64,000 nt of DNA from Ignavibacteriales bacterium (lineage in GTDB: Bacteria; Bacteroidota; Ignavibacteria; Ignavibacteriales; Ignavibacteriaceae), in assembly GCA_003538625.1 (NCBI GenBank), contig DPRR01000028.1:62001-126000 (forward strand), written 5' to 3'. A program made the translations under genes and the position numbers. Shown in pieces: positions 6,489 to 16,109 of the stretch; positions within the stretch are counted from its first letter, which is position 1, and each line of letters opens with the position of its first letter. Below the pieces are notes generated by a model. The model had not been told where the DNA came from. It saw only the letters and a program-made list of their open reading frames with translations, and did no database searches.

Positions 6489-8363
6489 TTATTGTTTTTC
6501 AAGTTCTTCACGAACTGACTTTCTTTGTTTTTCTAATTCATGTTGTTCTTTCATTAACTCAAGTTGTCTTTGCTCATCTTCTGTATTTGCTTGTGCTCGT
6601 ATATTTTCTGCTATTTGCAAATCAATATGCATTTGTTTGTATTTTACTATTAAGTCAAATGCATATTTTTTAGTTATCATTTCCTGTGTGATTGATGGAT
6701 TCAAATCCTCCCAGTTATTGCTAAGCGAATATTTTTCAATTGTAAGTTCGCGCAAATAAGATTGAACTTCATCATCAAATAAAGAAATTAAATCCGCCGG
6801 ATTTATGCTGCCACGATTTTCATATTCAAAATAGACTTTATCAAAAATTTTTCTGTGGATATCAACTAGAATATCTTCTTCGTGGATGTTGTACGTAATC
6901 AGTCCGATTATCTCCTCATTGTTTTCGAACAACAACCTTATAAGTTCTCGTTCAGTGTTGTAAAAGTACGGTGGAATAGTTTTCTTCTCACTTGGAATTA
7001 AACTTTCCTGCTGTGCCTCTTCTTTCTTAAAAATTCTTTGTGCCTGAATTCGGTTCTGCTTTTTCTGAAAGTCCAGTGCTTTATCTAATTCGGTTTCTAA
7101 AAGTTTTTCCCTAAGATTAAATTTTTTGGCAATGGTTCGCATCAAAATATTTCTTTTCAATTCATCATCAACAAGTGCGATTGGCTTTACAAGTTCTCGG
7201 ATAGCCTCTGCCATTTTTGTTGGATCATCAAACATTCCTTCCGTTTCGTAATAAGCTGTTTGATACTCAAGAAAATTTTCCGCGCGTTTTATAATTTCAT
7301 CAAAAGCATCTTTGCCAAATTTTGTAACGTAAGAATCAGGATCTTCACCTTGGGGCAAAGTTGAAATCTTAACATCAAAATCTCTCTTTAATAAAATTTC
7401 AATACTTCGCATAGATGCTTTAATTCCTGCTGCATCAGCATCAAACAAAAGAACAACATTTTTTGTATAACGAGAAAGCAACTGCACCTGATCATCCGTC
7501 AGCGCTGTTCCTGATACCGCAACCACATTTTTTACACCTGCCTGATACAGAGAAATGAGATCCATGTATCCTTCAACAATAATTGCTTTATCAAGTTTTC
7601 TAATATCATCTTTTGCGTGAGAAAGTCCGTAAAGAATTCTTCCTTTAATGTAAATAATCGATTCAGGGGAATTAATATATTTTCCACCGGAATCATCTTC
7701 GCGAAGTTTTCTTCCTGCAAAAGCAACAACTCTTCCGTTTGGCGAAAATATTGGAAAGATTATTCTCCCGGCAAGTTTATCATAAACACGTCCATCGTTG
7801 TTTCGTCCGATCAATCCAAGCTGAAGAGCTTTTTCAAGATCAATGTTTTTCTCTTTAAGAAAGTTTACAAGATTTTCCCAGCCGTTGTGCGCATAACCCA
7901 ATCCAAAGGAGCGCATAGTCTGCACTTTAAGATTTCTTTTTTGAAAATAATTTCTTGCGATCTCACCTTCTGAATCATTTAATAGATTATTAGAGAAATA
8001 TCTTGCCGCCTCTGTGTTTATATCATATAGAATTTCCTGCTCTGATTGTTTTTCGTTAAAGCCTTCATCATCGTAACTGATTTCAATTCCTTGCTGCTGG
8101 GCAATTTCCTGCACAGCTTCTATAAAAGATATTTTTTTATAATCCATTAAAAACTTATAGACATTACCTCCGGCGTGACATCCAAAGCAATGAAAAATCT
8201 GTTTTTCTTCTGTAACTGTAAACGAAGGAGTTTTTTCAGAATGAAACGGACACAAACCAATAAAGTTTTTTCCTCGTTTTCTAAGTTGAACATATTCGGA
8301 AATTACATCAACAATACTTACGGAATTGCGTATTTCTTCTATTTTCGATTCGGGGATTCTCAT
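6489..8363 (-). CDS. dnaG: DNA primase
   Basis: 624 aa. The N-terminal CHC2 zinc-binding domain has Cys38, His41, Cys59 and Cys62 in GLCPFHSEKTPSFTV...IFHCFGCHAGG. The catalytic core contains YAHNGWENLVNFL and the TOPRIM segment with AIIVEGYMDLISLYQAGV and VVLLFDADAAGIKA (the acidic metal-binding residues). The C-terminal ~170 residues are helical and charged, consistent with the DnaB-interacting domain, ending in a Gln/Glu-rich tail. It makes RNA primers at the replication fork in the cytoplasm. No sigma factor gene follows; recQ lies downstream after a palindromic repeat. Confidence 0.95.
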   Translation of the reverse strand: MRIPESKIEEIRNSVSIVDVISEYVQLRKRGKNFIGLCPFHSEKTPSFTVTEEKQIFHCFGCHAGGNVYKFLMDYKKISFIEAVQEIAQQQGIEISYDDEGFNEKQSEQEILYDINTEAARYFSNNLLNDSEGEIARNYFQKRNLKVQTMRSFGLGYAHNGWENLVNFLKEKNIDLEKALQLGLIGRNNDGRVYDKLAGRIIFPIFSPNGRVVAFAGRKLREDDSGGKYINSPESIIYIKGRILYGLSHAKDDIRKLDKAIIVEGYMDLISLYQAGVKNVVAVSGTALTDDQVQLLSRYTKNVVLLFDADAAGIKASMRSIEILLKRDFDVKISTLPQGEDPDSYVTKFGKDAFDEIIKRAENFLEYQTAYYETEGMFDDPTKMAEAIRELVKPIALVDDELKRNILMRTIAKKFNLREKLLETELDKALDFQKKQNRIQAQRIFKKEEAQQESLIPSEKKTIPPYFYNTERELIRLLFENNEEIIGLITYNIHEEDILVDIHRKIFDKVYFEYENRGSINPADLISLFDDEVQSYLRELTIEKYSLSNNWEDLNPSITQEMITKKYAFDLIVKYKQMHIDLQIAENIRAQANTEDEQRQLELMKEQHELEKQRKSVREELEKQ

Positions 8364-8527
8364 ATCCGAAATATAATAAGATTAAGATTCAGGATTTAAG
8401 ACTTTCGGTGTGGAGATAAATATTTTTATATTTGAATTAACACAATTGATTATGAAGTGTTACAGATAATTGAAGTGTAAAAATCAAAATATTCTGCAAA
8501 ATAAATTTTAATGGGAACTTTTACTTT

Positions 8528-9628
8528 TTGAAACACCTAAAAAAATCATCTTCTAAAAACAGTGCTCCAGTAAAAATAGATCAAGACCCATTGTTCGGCA
8601 AAATTGCCGCACTTATCCAGGAAAGCAAACAACGGGTTGCAGTTTCGGTAAACGCTGAGTTAACAATGCTTTACTGGAATATTGGCAAACACATTAAAAC
8701 TGAAATATTAAATAATAAAAGAGCAGATTACGGACAAAGAATTCTCATCACGCTGTCACAACAATTAACTGAAAATTTTGGCAAAGGCTGGAGTGTTAAA
8801 CAGTTACAACATTGTCTCCACATTGCAGAGATTTTCCCTGATGAGCAGAATGTCTACACACTGTGTAGACAATTGACATGGTCTCATCTACGTGCAATTA
8901 TGTACATTGAGAAAGAGTTAAAACGCGAATTTTATATCGAAATGTGCAAAATGGAACGCTGGAGCGTAAGACAGTTAAGTGAACGCATTGGTTCTATGCT
9001 TTATGAACGAACTGCCATTTCAAAAAAATCTGAAGAAACAATTAAACAGGATTTAAACTTATTAAAAGATGAACAAAAACTTTCGCCAGATTTGGTTTTC
9101 CGTGATCCATACTTTTTAGATTTTTTAGGATTGAAAGACACTTATTCAGAAAAAGATTTGGAAACAGCGATCATTGCTGAACTTCAACGATTTATTCTTG
9201 AATTCGGTAACGATTTTGCTTTCCTTGCAAGACAAAAACGTATTACTATCGATAATGAAGATTACAAAATAGATCTTCTTTTTTATCACAGAAAATTAAA
9301 ATGCCTTGTTGCAATAGATTTGAAACTTGACAAGTTTAAGGCAGTATATAAAGGACAAATGGAACTTTACTTGCGTTGGCTCGAAAAGTATGAAGCAGTT
9401 GAAGGCGAAAACAGTCCGGTAGGATTAATACTTTGTTCTGATTCTAACAAAGAACATATAGAATTACTACGTTTGGATAAAAGTAAGATTAAGGTTGCAA
9501 CATACTTAACCGAATTACCTCCGGTAAAGTTACTACAAGAAAAATTACACAGGGCTATTTCTATAGCCCGAGAGAAACTTGAAAATAGCACTAAGGATTT
9601 CAGCAGCACCAGTAGGTTAGAAGATTAG
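8528..9628 (+). CDS. YhcG-family (DUF1016) PDDEXK nuclease-domain protein
   Basis: 366 aa. The N-terminal winged-helix-like region (~20-170) carries family signatures YWNIGKHI, YGQRILITLSQQLTENFGKGWSV and LTWSHLRAIMYIE. The C-terminal domain (~190-345) is the predicted PDDEXK nuclease: LQRFILEFGNDFAFLARQKR, then DYKIDLLFYHRKLKCLVAID with the acidic D...D-x-K-like site, then GLILCSDSN. Members are often near restriction or mobile genes; the function is poorly defined. The start is a TTG with no good ribosome site, so the true start is uncertain. It stands alone, divergent from dnaG, upstream of ispG. Confidence 0.85.
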   Translation: MKHLKKSSSKNSAPVKIDQDPLFGKIAALIQESKQRVAVSVNAELTMLYWNIGKHIKTEILNNKRADYGQRILITLSQQLTENFGKGWSVKQLQHCLHIAEIFPDEQNVYTLCRQLTWSHLRAIMYIEKELKREFYIEMCKMERWSVRQLSERIGSMLYERTAISKKSEETIKQDLNLLKDEQKLSPDLVFRDPYFLDFLGLKDTYSEKDLETAIIAELQRFILEFGNDFAFLARQKRITIDNEDYKIDLLFYHRKLKCLVAIDLKLDKFKAVYKGQMELYLRWLEKYEAVEGENSPVGLILCSDSNKEHIELLRLDKSKIKVATYLTELPPVKLLQEKLHRAISIAREKLENSTKDFSSTSRLED

Positions 9629-9670
9629 TTATATATTAATTTAGATTATGCAAAACAAAATTAAAGACAT

Positions 9671-9712
9671 TTGGTGATTTATCGGCAACTTCTTAAGCCA
9701 TTAAATCACCAA
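9671..9712. repeat. Short inverted repeat upstream of ispG
   Basis: TTGGTGATTTA (9671-9681) pairs with TAAATCACCAA (9702-9712) across a 20-nt loop. It is part of a dispersed TTTGGTGCTTTAGTG-type sequence also visible near 29990-30010. It may act as a 3' hairpin for the nuclease gene, but no T-tract follows. Confidence 0.5.
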
Positions 9713-9737
9713 AGCACTAAAAAACATAAAAGAGAAT

Positions 9738-11738
9738 ATGCAAGAAACAATAAATCAAATAAAAAAATACTGTAACAGTTTAACGCAATATTCGCGATAC
9801 AAAACTCGTGAAGTTAAGGTTGGCGATATTCCTCTTGGTGGAAATAATCCAATCCGTATTCAATCGATGACAACAACAGATACGATGAACACAATCGCGA
9901 CTGTTGAGCAGACGATACGAATGGTTGAAGCCGGTTGTGAGTATGTTAGAATAACAGCGCCGAGTATTAACGAAGCTAAAAATCTTGAAGCAATAAAAAG
10001 AGAATTAAAAGTTCGCGGATACAGTGTTCCGCTAATTGCGGACATTCATTTCACTCCAAATGCAGCGGAAATGGCTGCACGAATTGTTGAAAAAGTTCGT
10101 GTGAATCCTGGCAATTATGTTGATAAGAAAAAATTTGATTTGATTGAATACAGCGATGCTGAATACCAGGAAGAGCTGGATAGAATAAGAGAACGGTTTA
10201 CTCCGCTTGTAAAGATTTGCAAGGAATATGGTACAGCAATGCGAATCGGGACAAATCATGGTTCCCTATCAGATAGAATTATGAGTCGTTACGGCGATAC
10301 ACCACTTGGAATGGTTGAGTCGGCATTAGAGTTTTTAAGAATTTGTGAAGATGAAAATTATCACAGCATAGTTTTATCTATGAAGGCAAGTAATCCCCAG
10401 GTTATGGTTCAGGCTTACAGATTGTTAATTAATAAGATGGAGGCAGAGGGAATGAATTACCCGCTTCATCTTGGAGTTACAGAAGCCGGCGGCGGTGAAG
10501 ATGGAAGAATAAAATCAGCACTTGGTATTGGTGCATTGCTTGAAGATGGAATAGGTGATACAATTCGTGTTTCTCTTACTGAAGATCCTGAATTTGAATC
10601 GCCGGTTGCAATTGCTATTGCTAATCGATACAAAGGCAGAGGTAAGCATAAACCAATTAAAGAAATTGGAAAATCACCAATCGATCCGTTTGTATATAAC
10701 AGAAGAAAATCTTTTGAAGTACTTTCAATCGGCGGAAGTAATGTTCCAAGAGTTGTTGCTGATTACAGCGATAGAGCAATTATATCACAAAAAGATTTGA
10801 TTGATATTGGCTATACTTACGATGAACCTAGTGATAAGTGGAATCTTTCTGATATTGCGGCAGATTTAATTTATCTTGGTAAAAACGTTTTACCTTTTGA
10901 TTGTCCGAATGGATTAAATGCAATTTATGATTTTGAAACCTGGAAAAATTTGGAAAATAATTATAACAGCTACCCAATCTTTACCGCAAAACAATTTGTT
11001 GAAGAAGGGAAAAAATCCGAGCAGCTAAATTTTGTTAAGCTTTACATTGATGACTTTTCTCGGGAATTAATTAATAAAATTAAAAACGATAATTCTGTTG
11101 TAATTGTTTTAGAAACCGAAAATCTGCACGGAATGGCTGAGCAGCGCAGAGTGTTTTTTGATTTGATCGAAAATAAAATTGATAATCCGATAATTCTAAA
11201 AAGAAATTATGCAAATATAGCCTTTGAGGATTTGCAGCTTTATTCATCTACAGATTTTGGTACTTTACTTATTGATGGATTTGGTGATGGTGTTTGGCTC
11301 TCTGTTAGCGATTTGAAAAGTGAGGCAGAAAAATCCGGAACTTATGTTAAAAGTTTTATTAAAAAATCGGAGACAAAAGAAAAAATTGTAAACAGACTTT
11401 TATTTAACATCTTACAGGCAGCGCGACAACGAATATCAAAAACAGAATATATCGCCTGCCCATCCTGCGGAAGAACTTTGTTTGATTTACAGGAAACAAC
11501 TGAAATGATCCGTAAACGAACTGAACATCTTAAAGGTGTAAAGATTGCGATTATGGGTTGTATAGTAAATGGTCCTGGTGAAATGGCAGATGCGGATTAT
11601 GGTTATGTTGGATCAGGTGTTGATAAAATTACGCTATATCGCGAAAAAAATATAGTTAGACGTAATATTCCTGCAAAAAACGCAGTGGATGAGCTTATAG
11701 AGTTGATTCGTGAAGATGGAAACTGGGTTGACCTTTGA
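9738..11738 (+). CDS. ispG: 4-hydroxy-3-methylbut-2-enyl-diphosphate synthase (long form)
   Basis: 666 aa. The N-terminal TIM-barrel begins TREVKVGDIPLGGNNPIRIQ and includes MTTTDTMNTIATVEQTIRMV and VPLIADIHFTPNAAEMA. The C-terminal [4Fe-4S] domain has CPSCGRTLFDL and GCIVNGPGEMADADYGYVG, giving the three cluster cysteines. Between them (~300-550) is the large insertion domain typical of the Chlamydia/Bacteroidetes/plant long form; short forms are about 370-400 aa. It converts MEcPP to HMBPP in the MEP isoprenoid pathway. dxr of the same pathway is at 30281 in this window. Confidence 0.95.
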   Translation: MQETINQIKKYCNSLTQYSRYKTREVKVGDIPLGGNNPIRIQSMTTTDTMNTIATVEQTIRMVEAGCEYVRITAPSINEAKNLEAIKRELKVRGYSVPLIADIHFTPNAAEMAARIVEKVRVNPGNYVDKKKFDLIEYSDAEYQEELDRIRERFTPLVKICKEYGTAMRIGTNHGSLSDRIMSRYGDTPLGMVESALEFLRICEDENYHSIVLSMKASNPQVMVQAYRLLINKMEAEGMNYPLHLGVTEAGGGEDGRIKSALGIGALLEDGIGDTIRVSLTEDPEFESPVAIAIANRYKGRGKHKPIKEIGKSPIDPFVYNRRKSFEVLSIGGSNVPRVVADYSDRAIISQKDLIDIGYTYDEPSDKWNLSDIAADLIYLGKNVLPFDCPNGLNAIYDFETWKNLENNYNSYPIFTAKQFVEEGKKSEQLNFVKLYIDDFSRELINKIKNDNSVVIVLETENLHGMAEQRRVFFDLIENKIDNPIILKRNYANIAFEDLQLYSSTDFGTLLIDGFGDGVWLSVSDLKSEAEKSGTYVKSFIKKSETKEKIVNRLLFNILQAARQRISKTEYIACPSCGRTLFDLQETTEMIRKRTEHLKGVKIAIMGCIVNGPGEMADADYGYVGSGVDKITLYREKNIVRRNIPAKNAVDELIELIREDGNWVDL

Positions 11739-11796
11739 TTTAAAGCAAACCTTAATTGTTTATATTGCGGGATAGAATTATATTTATGCACTAAAT

Positions 11797-11880
11797 ATGA
11801 GAAGAATAAACCCGAAAAAATTAAAGTTCCTTGCGGAAAATGACCAACACGGTCAAAATGCAAAGACCAAAAGTTTATAA
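11797..11880 (+). CDS. Micro-ORF, 27-codon basic peptide ahead of a strong terminator
   Basis: ATG at 11797 to TAA at 11878-11880. The peptide begins MRRINPKKLKFLAEN and ends KTKSL; it is rich in Arg/Lys. The stop codon abuts a strong intrinsic terminator beginning at 11882, so this is a complete short transcription unit between ispG and the Nif3-like gene. There is no convincing ribosome site. Function unknown; comparison with related genomes would decide whether it is a real conserved small protein or an accident inside an RNA. Confidence 0.45.
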   Translation: MRRINPKKLKFLAENDQHGQNAKTKSL

Positions 11881-11881
11881 G

Positions 11882-11919
11882 AATGCACCCTAATTAAAAT
11901 AAAGGGTGCATTTTTTTTT
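11882..11919 (+). terminator. Intrinsic terminator
   Basis: AATGCACCCT (11882-11891) pairs perfectly with AGGGTGCATT (11903-11912) over an 11-nt loop, followed by an uninterrupted T-tract to 11919. It ends the ispG/micro-ORF transcript just before the Nif3-like gene. Confidence 0.9.
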
Positions 11920-11925
11920 GTTATT

Positions 11926-13032
11926 ATGAGATGTGACAAGATCATTAAAATAATTGAAGACTGGGCACCGAAAGATATTGCCTGGGAAAAAGACAACGTT
12001 GGATTACAAGTTGGATCATTGCGAAGAAACATCAAAAACATTTTGCTTTGTTTGGATGTTGACGAAAAGGTTGTTGAAGAAGCAAAACGAAAAAAATGCA
12101 ATTTGATTATCAGTCATCATCCGCTCCTGTTCCGATCACTTAAAAAACTTGATTTCGAAAATGACAATAGATCAATAATAATCGAAAAACTTATTAAAAA
12201 CGATATCACTCTTTACTCAGCTCACACTAACTTAGACTTTACAAAAGACGGCGTAAGTTTTCAACTTGCCAACAAACTAAATCTTACAAATCAAAGATTT
12301 TTACAAATGCTTTCCCAAACCCAAAATAAACTTGCAGTGTTTGTTCCGATTGATCATGCGGATAAAATAGCTGATGCCATGCACAGTACTGGTGCGGGAG
12401 TTATTGGTGAGTATCACAACTGCAGTTTTAGAACTCCCGGTACAGGAACTTTTATGGGATCTCAGAAATCTAATCCTAAGATTGGTGCAAAAGGTAAAGT
12501 TGAAAGAGTTGAAGAAGTAAAGATTGAGGTTTTGGTCAATACATTTGATTTGAAAAAAGTGATTGCAGAAATGAAAAAGTTTCATCCTTATGAAGAAGTT
12601 GCTTATGACGTATATCCGATATCTAATGATAATGTTAATTATGGAATGGGTGTAATAGGTGAATTAAAAGAAGACTTGTCAGAAAAAGATTTTTTAGACT
12701 TTACAGCTAAATCTTTGCATATTAAAAATTTCAGATTCAACTGCGGAAAAAAATCTAAGATTAAAAAAGTAGCGGTGTGTGGTGGTTCATGCAGCGATCT
12801 GATTGATTTAGCAATACAAAATGATGCAGATGCTTTTATTACTGCTGATATCAAATATCATTCTTTTCAGGATGCTGAAAACAAAATTCTATTAATTGAT
12901 GCAGGGCATTACGAAACTGAAATCTTTTCACTGGATGAGCTAAAAAATAGAATTGTAAAATCTTTAACGGATAAAACAAAAGTTTTTAAATATACGGGTT
13001 CAACTAACCCGATCGTTTTTTATAATAACTAA
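11926..13032 (+). CDS. Nif3-like dinuclear metal centre protein
   Basis: 368 aa. Metal-site motifs IISHHPLLFRSLKKLD (~64-80), YSAHTNLDFTKDGVSFQLA (~102-120) and the C-terminal DAGHYETEIFSLDEL (~325-340) mark the NIF3/YbgI family. The central ~100-residue insertion (LAVFVPIDHADKIADAM...FHPYEEVAYDVYP) is the PII-like domain found in the longer members. These hexameric proteins bind two metals; annotation as GTP cyclohydrolase I type 2 is common but unproven. The gene begins right after the terminator and is followed by the zinc-ribbon gene 14 nt downstream, a pairing common in Bacteroidota and other bacteria. Confidence 0.9.
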   Translation: MRCDKIIKIIEDWAPKDIAWEKDNVGLQVGSLRRNIKNILLCLDVDEKVVEEAKRKKCNLIISHHPLLFRSLKKLDFENDNRSIIIEKLIKNDITLYSAHTNLDFTKDGVSFQLANKLNLTNQRFLQMLSQTQNKLAVFVPIDHADKIADAMHSTGAGVIGEYHNCSFRTPGTGTFMGSQKSNPKIGAKGKVERVEEVKIEVLVNTFDLKKVIAEMKKFHPYEEVAYDVYPISNDNVNYGMGVIGELKEDLSEKDFLDFTAKSLHIKNFRFNCGKKSKIKKVAVCGGSCSDLIDLAIQNDADAFITADIKYHSFQDAENKILLIDAGHYETEIFSLDELKNRIVKSLTDKTKVFKYTGSTNPIVFYNN

Positions 13033-13046
13033 GGAGCCAGAAAAAA

Positions 13047-13775
13047 TTGCTTAACAGATTAAAGGTGCTGTACCAATTACAGCTTGTTGATGATCAACTT
13101 GATAAATTGGAGGAGTTGCGCGGAGATTTACCAAACATGGTAAGTTCTTTGGAGAATAGTATCAATGTGTTAAAAACTGAAATTTCAGATAAAGAATTGG
13201 CACAAAGAGAATCTGTCGAAAAAAGAACTCAGAATGAGGAAGAAGTTGAAAAACTAAAAGAGAGTCAAAAAAAGTTTAAAGCTCAACTTTACCAGGTAAG
13301 AAATAATAAGGAGTATGATGCCCTTACAAAAGAAATTGATCATTCCGATGAGCAAATATCAAAACTGGAAGCCGAAAATAATGCCTTGGCTGATTCAAGC
13401 AAAAGTTTAAGTGAACAAATTGAGGAACTTAAACCCAAACTTGAGGAGCTTGAGACTGAACTTAAAGAAAGAGAAGCTGATCTAAGGGAAATTATTAAGG
13501 CTAATGAAAAGGAAGAAGCAGTACTCCAATCGGACAGAAAAAAAATTGAAGATCAAATAAAAAAACCTGATGTTTCTGTATATATGCGTATCAGAAAAGC
13601 TAAAAAGGGAAAAGCGGTTGCAACAATCAGAAGATCAGCTTGTTCAGGCTGCCACAACATTGTCCCCTCTCAAAGACAATTAGAAATTAGAAGAAATTCA
13701 AGGATTTTTACTTGCGAATACTGCGGCCGAATTCTTATTTCACAAGAGATTGCTGATGAGGTTGAAGCATCTTAA
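13047..13775 (+). CDS. Coiled-coil protein with C-terminal C4 zinc ribbon (COG1579 type)
   Basis: 242 aa. Residues ~1-180 are almost entirely heptad-like coiled coil (for example KLEAENNALADSSKSLSEQI). The C-terminal zinc ribbon has two CxxC knuckles, CSGCHNIVP (~199) and CEYCGRIL (~224). The start is a TTG behind AAGGAG at 13031-13036. Homologues are usually next to nif3 as here; they are proposed to bind nucleic acid or act in transport or secretion, but no firm role is known. Confidence 0.85.
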   Translation: MLNRLKVLYQLQLVDDQLDKLEELRGDLPNMVSSLENSINVLKTEISDKELAQRESVEKRTQNEEEVEKLKESQKKFKAQLYQVRNNKEYDALTKEIDHSDEQISKLEAENNALADSSKSLSEQIEELKPKLEELETELKEREADLREIIKANEKEEAVLQSDRKKIEDQIKKPDVSVYMRIRKAKKGKAVATIRRSACSGCHNIVPSQRQLEIRRNSRIFTCEYCGRILISQEIADEVEAS

Positions 13776-13926
13776 TTTTTATTAAGGTGCTTGCTGAATT
13801 CAACGACTAATTTTTGTATATTCCGCCTCACTGATTTACTCAGTGTTTATACCTTTTATATATTAAAAATAATTAAGTAATTGGCAGAGTTGATACACCA
13901 ATCAACTCATTATTAAAGACATAATC

Positions 13927-14340
13927 TAATAACTCAATCCGGGCAATTGCCCCGATAAGATCGGGGAGGAAAGTCCGAACTTCATAGAACAAGGTGCCGG
14001 GTAACTCCCGGGAGCTAATGGAGTAATCTATTATCGACTGAAAGTGCCACAGAAAATAAACTTCTCCGATTTATTGGAGTAAAGGTGAAAAGGCGAGGTA
14101 AGAGCTCACCGTCTCAATAGTAATATTGGGTGCATGGCAAACCACACCTGAAGCAAGGTCAAGTATGAAAATCTTCCCGCTTTATTGCGGGGCAAGCTGT
14201 TCGCTTTGAATCAATGCTTAATTGCAGGTTGGATTTTCGGGTAGACCGCTTAAGTCTGTTGGTAACAACAGAACAAGATAAATAATTGCCGTCCCGATTT
14301 ATCGGGATTACAGAATTCGGCTTACAGGATTGAGATATTA
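13927..14340 (+). ncRNA. rnpB: RNase P RNA (bacterial type A)
   Basis: The catalytic RNA of tRNA 5' processing. Diagnostic blocks are GAGGAAAGTCCGAAC (13966-13980), GCCACAGAAA (~14047), GTAAGAGCTCACCG (~14098), CCACACCTGAAGCAAGGTC (~14142) and ACAGAATTCGGCTTAC near 14310. P1 is formed by CTCAATCC (13933-13940) with GGATTGAG (14327-14334). P2 pairs GGGCAATT with AATTGCC. A P19 hairpin is present as TCCCGATTTATCGGGA (14292-14307), the same palindrome found as a dispersed repeat elsewhere in the window. Ends are set by P1 and are accurate to a few bases. Confidence 0.95.
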
Positions 14341-14372
14341 GATTTGTTCTTAGAAAAGATAAGTAATTCCTT

Positions 14373-16109
14373 ATGTTATACAAACGTTGGAAAATTAGAG
14401 AAGTTGAAGACAACAATTCATTAAAAGAGCTTGCTGATACCCTTAATATCTCAGAAATTTTATCAAAGCTACTTTTTCTTAGAAATATTAAAACATTTAC
14501 ACAAGCAAAAATCTTCTTTAGACCCTCCTTAGAATCTTTACATGATCCCTTTCTGATGAACGGAATGGAAGTCGCTTCTAAACGTGTAATTAGGGCCATC
14601 ACAGAAAATCAACCTATTTGCATTTATGGTGATTATGATGTTGACGGAACTTGTTCTACCGCACTTTTATATATGTTCCTAAAAGAACTGGGAGCTAATG
14701 TTGATTTCTACATTCCTCAAAGATTAACTGAAGGATATGGTTTATCTGAAGAAAGCATTGATGTTATTAAATCAACTACAAATGCAAAATTAGTAATTAC
14801 TGTGGATTGTGGAATTACTGCGATTGATGAAACCGCTTATGCTAACTCATTAGGCATGGATGTAATTATTTGCGATCATCATCAACCAAAAGATGAACTA
14901 CCGCCTGCGCTCGCTGTTTTAGATCCTCTTAAACCGCAATGTCAATATCCATTTAAATATCTTTCCGGAGCGGGAGTTGCATTCAAACTAGCACAGGGTG
15001 TGGCAGAAAAAATTGGTAGAAGAGATATGCCTTTGGAATATCTCGATCTGGTGGCTCTTGCCGGTGCTGCGGATATTGTCGCTCTTGTGGATGAAAACAG
15101 AGTGTTGGTTAAAGAAGGATTGGATAAAATAAATTCAAACCCGAGACCTGGTATTCTTGCCTTAATAGAAAGCAGCAGTCTTCAACCGGGTAATTTGAAT
15201 TCCGGTCAGGTTGTTTTTACAATTGCCCCACGAATTAATGCAGTTGGAAGATTAGGAGATGCAAAACGTGCTGTCGAACTTCTGATTACTAACAGCAAAG
15301 AAGATGCATTAAAATTAGCTAAAGTGCTGGAGACGGAAAATTATGAGCGAAGAAAAATTGATGTTGATACTTTTGATAATGCGCTGCAGTTAGTTGAAAG
15401 TTCTATAGATCTTGAAAATGAGCTGGCTATTGTTCTTCATCAGGAAGAATGGCATCCGGGAGTTATTGGTATTGTTGCATCACGCTTAGTTGAAAAATAT
15501 TATCGGCCTACAATTATGTTAACCACTATAGATGGAATTGCAAAAGGATCGGCAAGAAGCATAGCTAATTTTAATATTTATGAAGCATTAGAAAAATGTA
15601 AAGATATGCTTATTCATTTTGGCGGACATCAGGCTGCAGCGGGTTTAGCTGTTGAACTTGATAAAGTACAGGAGTTTAAAGACAGGTTTAATGAAATTGT
15701 TAAAGAAACTATTACAGGCGATGATCTGTTCCCCGAAATAATAATCGATGCTAAAATTAAACTTTCTGAAATCACGCCAAAATTTTTAAGAATACTCGAT
15801 CAGTTTTCTCCTTTTGGACCGGGTAACATGCGGCCGGTGTTCCTTTCTGAGGCCGTGGAAATTTTTAACACTCCACGACTTGTGGGAAACAAACACATAG
15901 TAGCGTGTTTTAAACAAAATGGTAATGACAAGATCTTTGATACTATTGGCTTTAATATGAGTGAATATTTAGATTTGTTATCAGATAAAAAATTAAAAGT
16001 GGATATCGTTTATACCATTGATAAAATGGTTAGAGAAGGCAGAACTTATCCGCAACTTAGACTAAAGGATTTAAGAATAAACAAAACAGAAAATCAGGAG
16101 AATTACTAA
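14373..16109 (+). CDS. recJ: Single-stranded-DNA-specific exonuclease RecJ
   Basis: 578 aa, full length. DHH phosphoesterase motifs: ICIYGDYDVDGTCSTALLY (motif I), VDCGITAIDE (II), DVIICDHHQP (III, the DHH), and AGAADIVALVD (IV). The DHHA1 half has LVEKYYRPTIMLT and FGGHQAAAGLAVE, and an OB-like C-terminus. It degrades single-stranded DNA 5'-3' in recombination and mismatch repair. Its stop overlaps the ATG of yebC by one base (TAATG), showing coupled translation. Confidence 0.95.
   Translation: MLYKRWKIREVEDNNSLKELADTLNISEILSKLLFLRNIKTFTQAKIFFRPSLESLHDPFLMNGMEVASKRVIRAITENQPICIYGDYDVDGTCSTALLYMFLKELGANVDFYIPQRLTEGYGLSEESIDVIKSTTNAKLVITVDCGITAIDETAYANSLGMDVIICDHHQPKDELPPALAVLDPLKPQCQYPFKYLSGAGVAFKLAQGVAEKIGRRDMPLEYLDLVALAGAADIVALVDENRVLVKEGLDKINSNPRPGILALIESSSLQPGNLNSGQVVFTIAPRINAVGRLGDAKRAVELLITNSKEDALKLAKVLETENYERRKIDVDTFDNALQLVESSIDLENELAIVLHQEEWHPGVIGIVASRLVEKYYRPTIMLTTIDGIAKGSARSIANFNIYEALEKCKDMLIHFGGHQAAAGLAVELDKVQEFKDRFNEIVKETITGDDLFPEIIIDAKIKLSEITPKFLRILDQFSPFGPGNMRPVFLSEAVEIFNTPRLVGNKHIVACFKQNGNDKIFDTIGFNMSEYLDLLSDKKLKVDIVYTIDKMVREGRTYPQLRLKDLRINKTENQENY

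Noticed and set aside
14292..14307. Repeat insertion into rnpB
   Set aside because: TCCCGATTTATCGGGA matches a dispersed palindrome, but a P19 hairpin is expected at this place in RNase P RNA of this group, so an insertion is not needed to explain it.
14159..14602. 147-codon minus-strand open frame
   Set aside because: Antisense to the 3' part of RNase P RNA and the start of recJ; no protein-like features.
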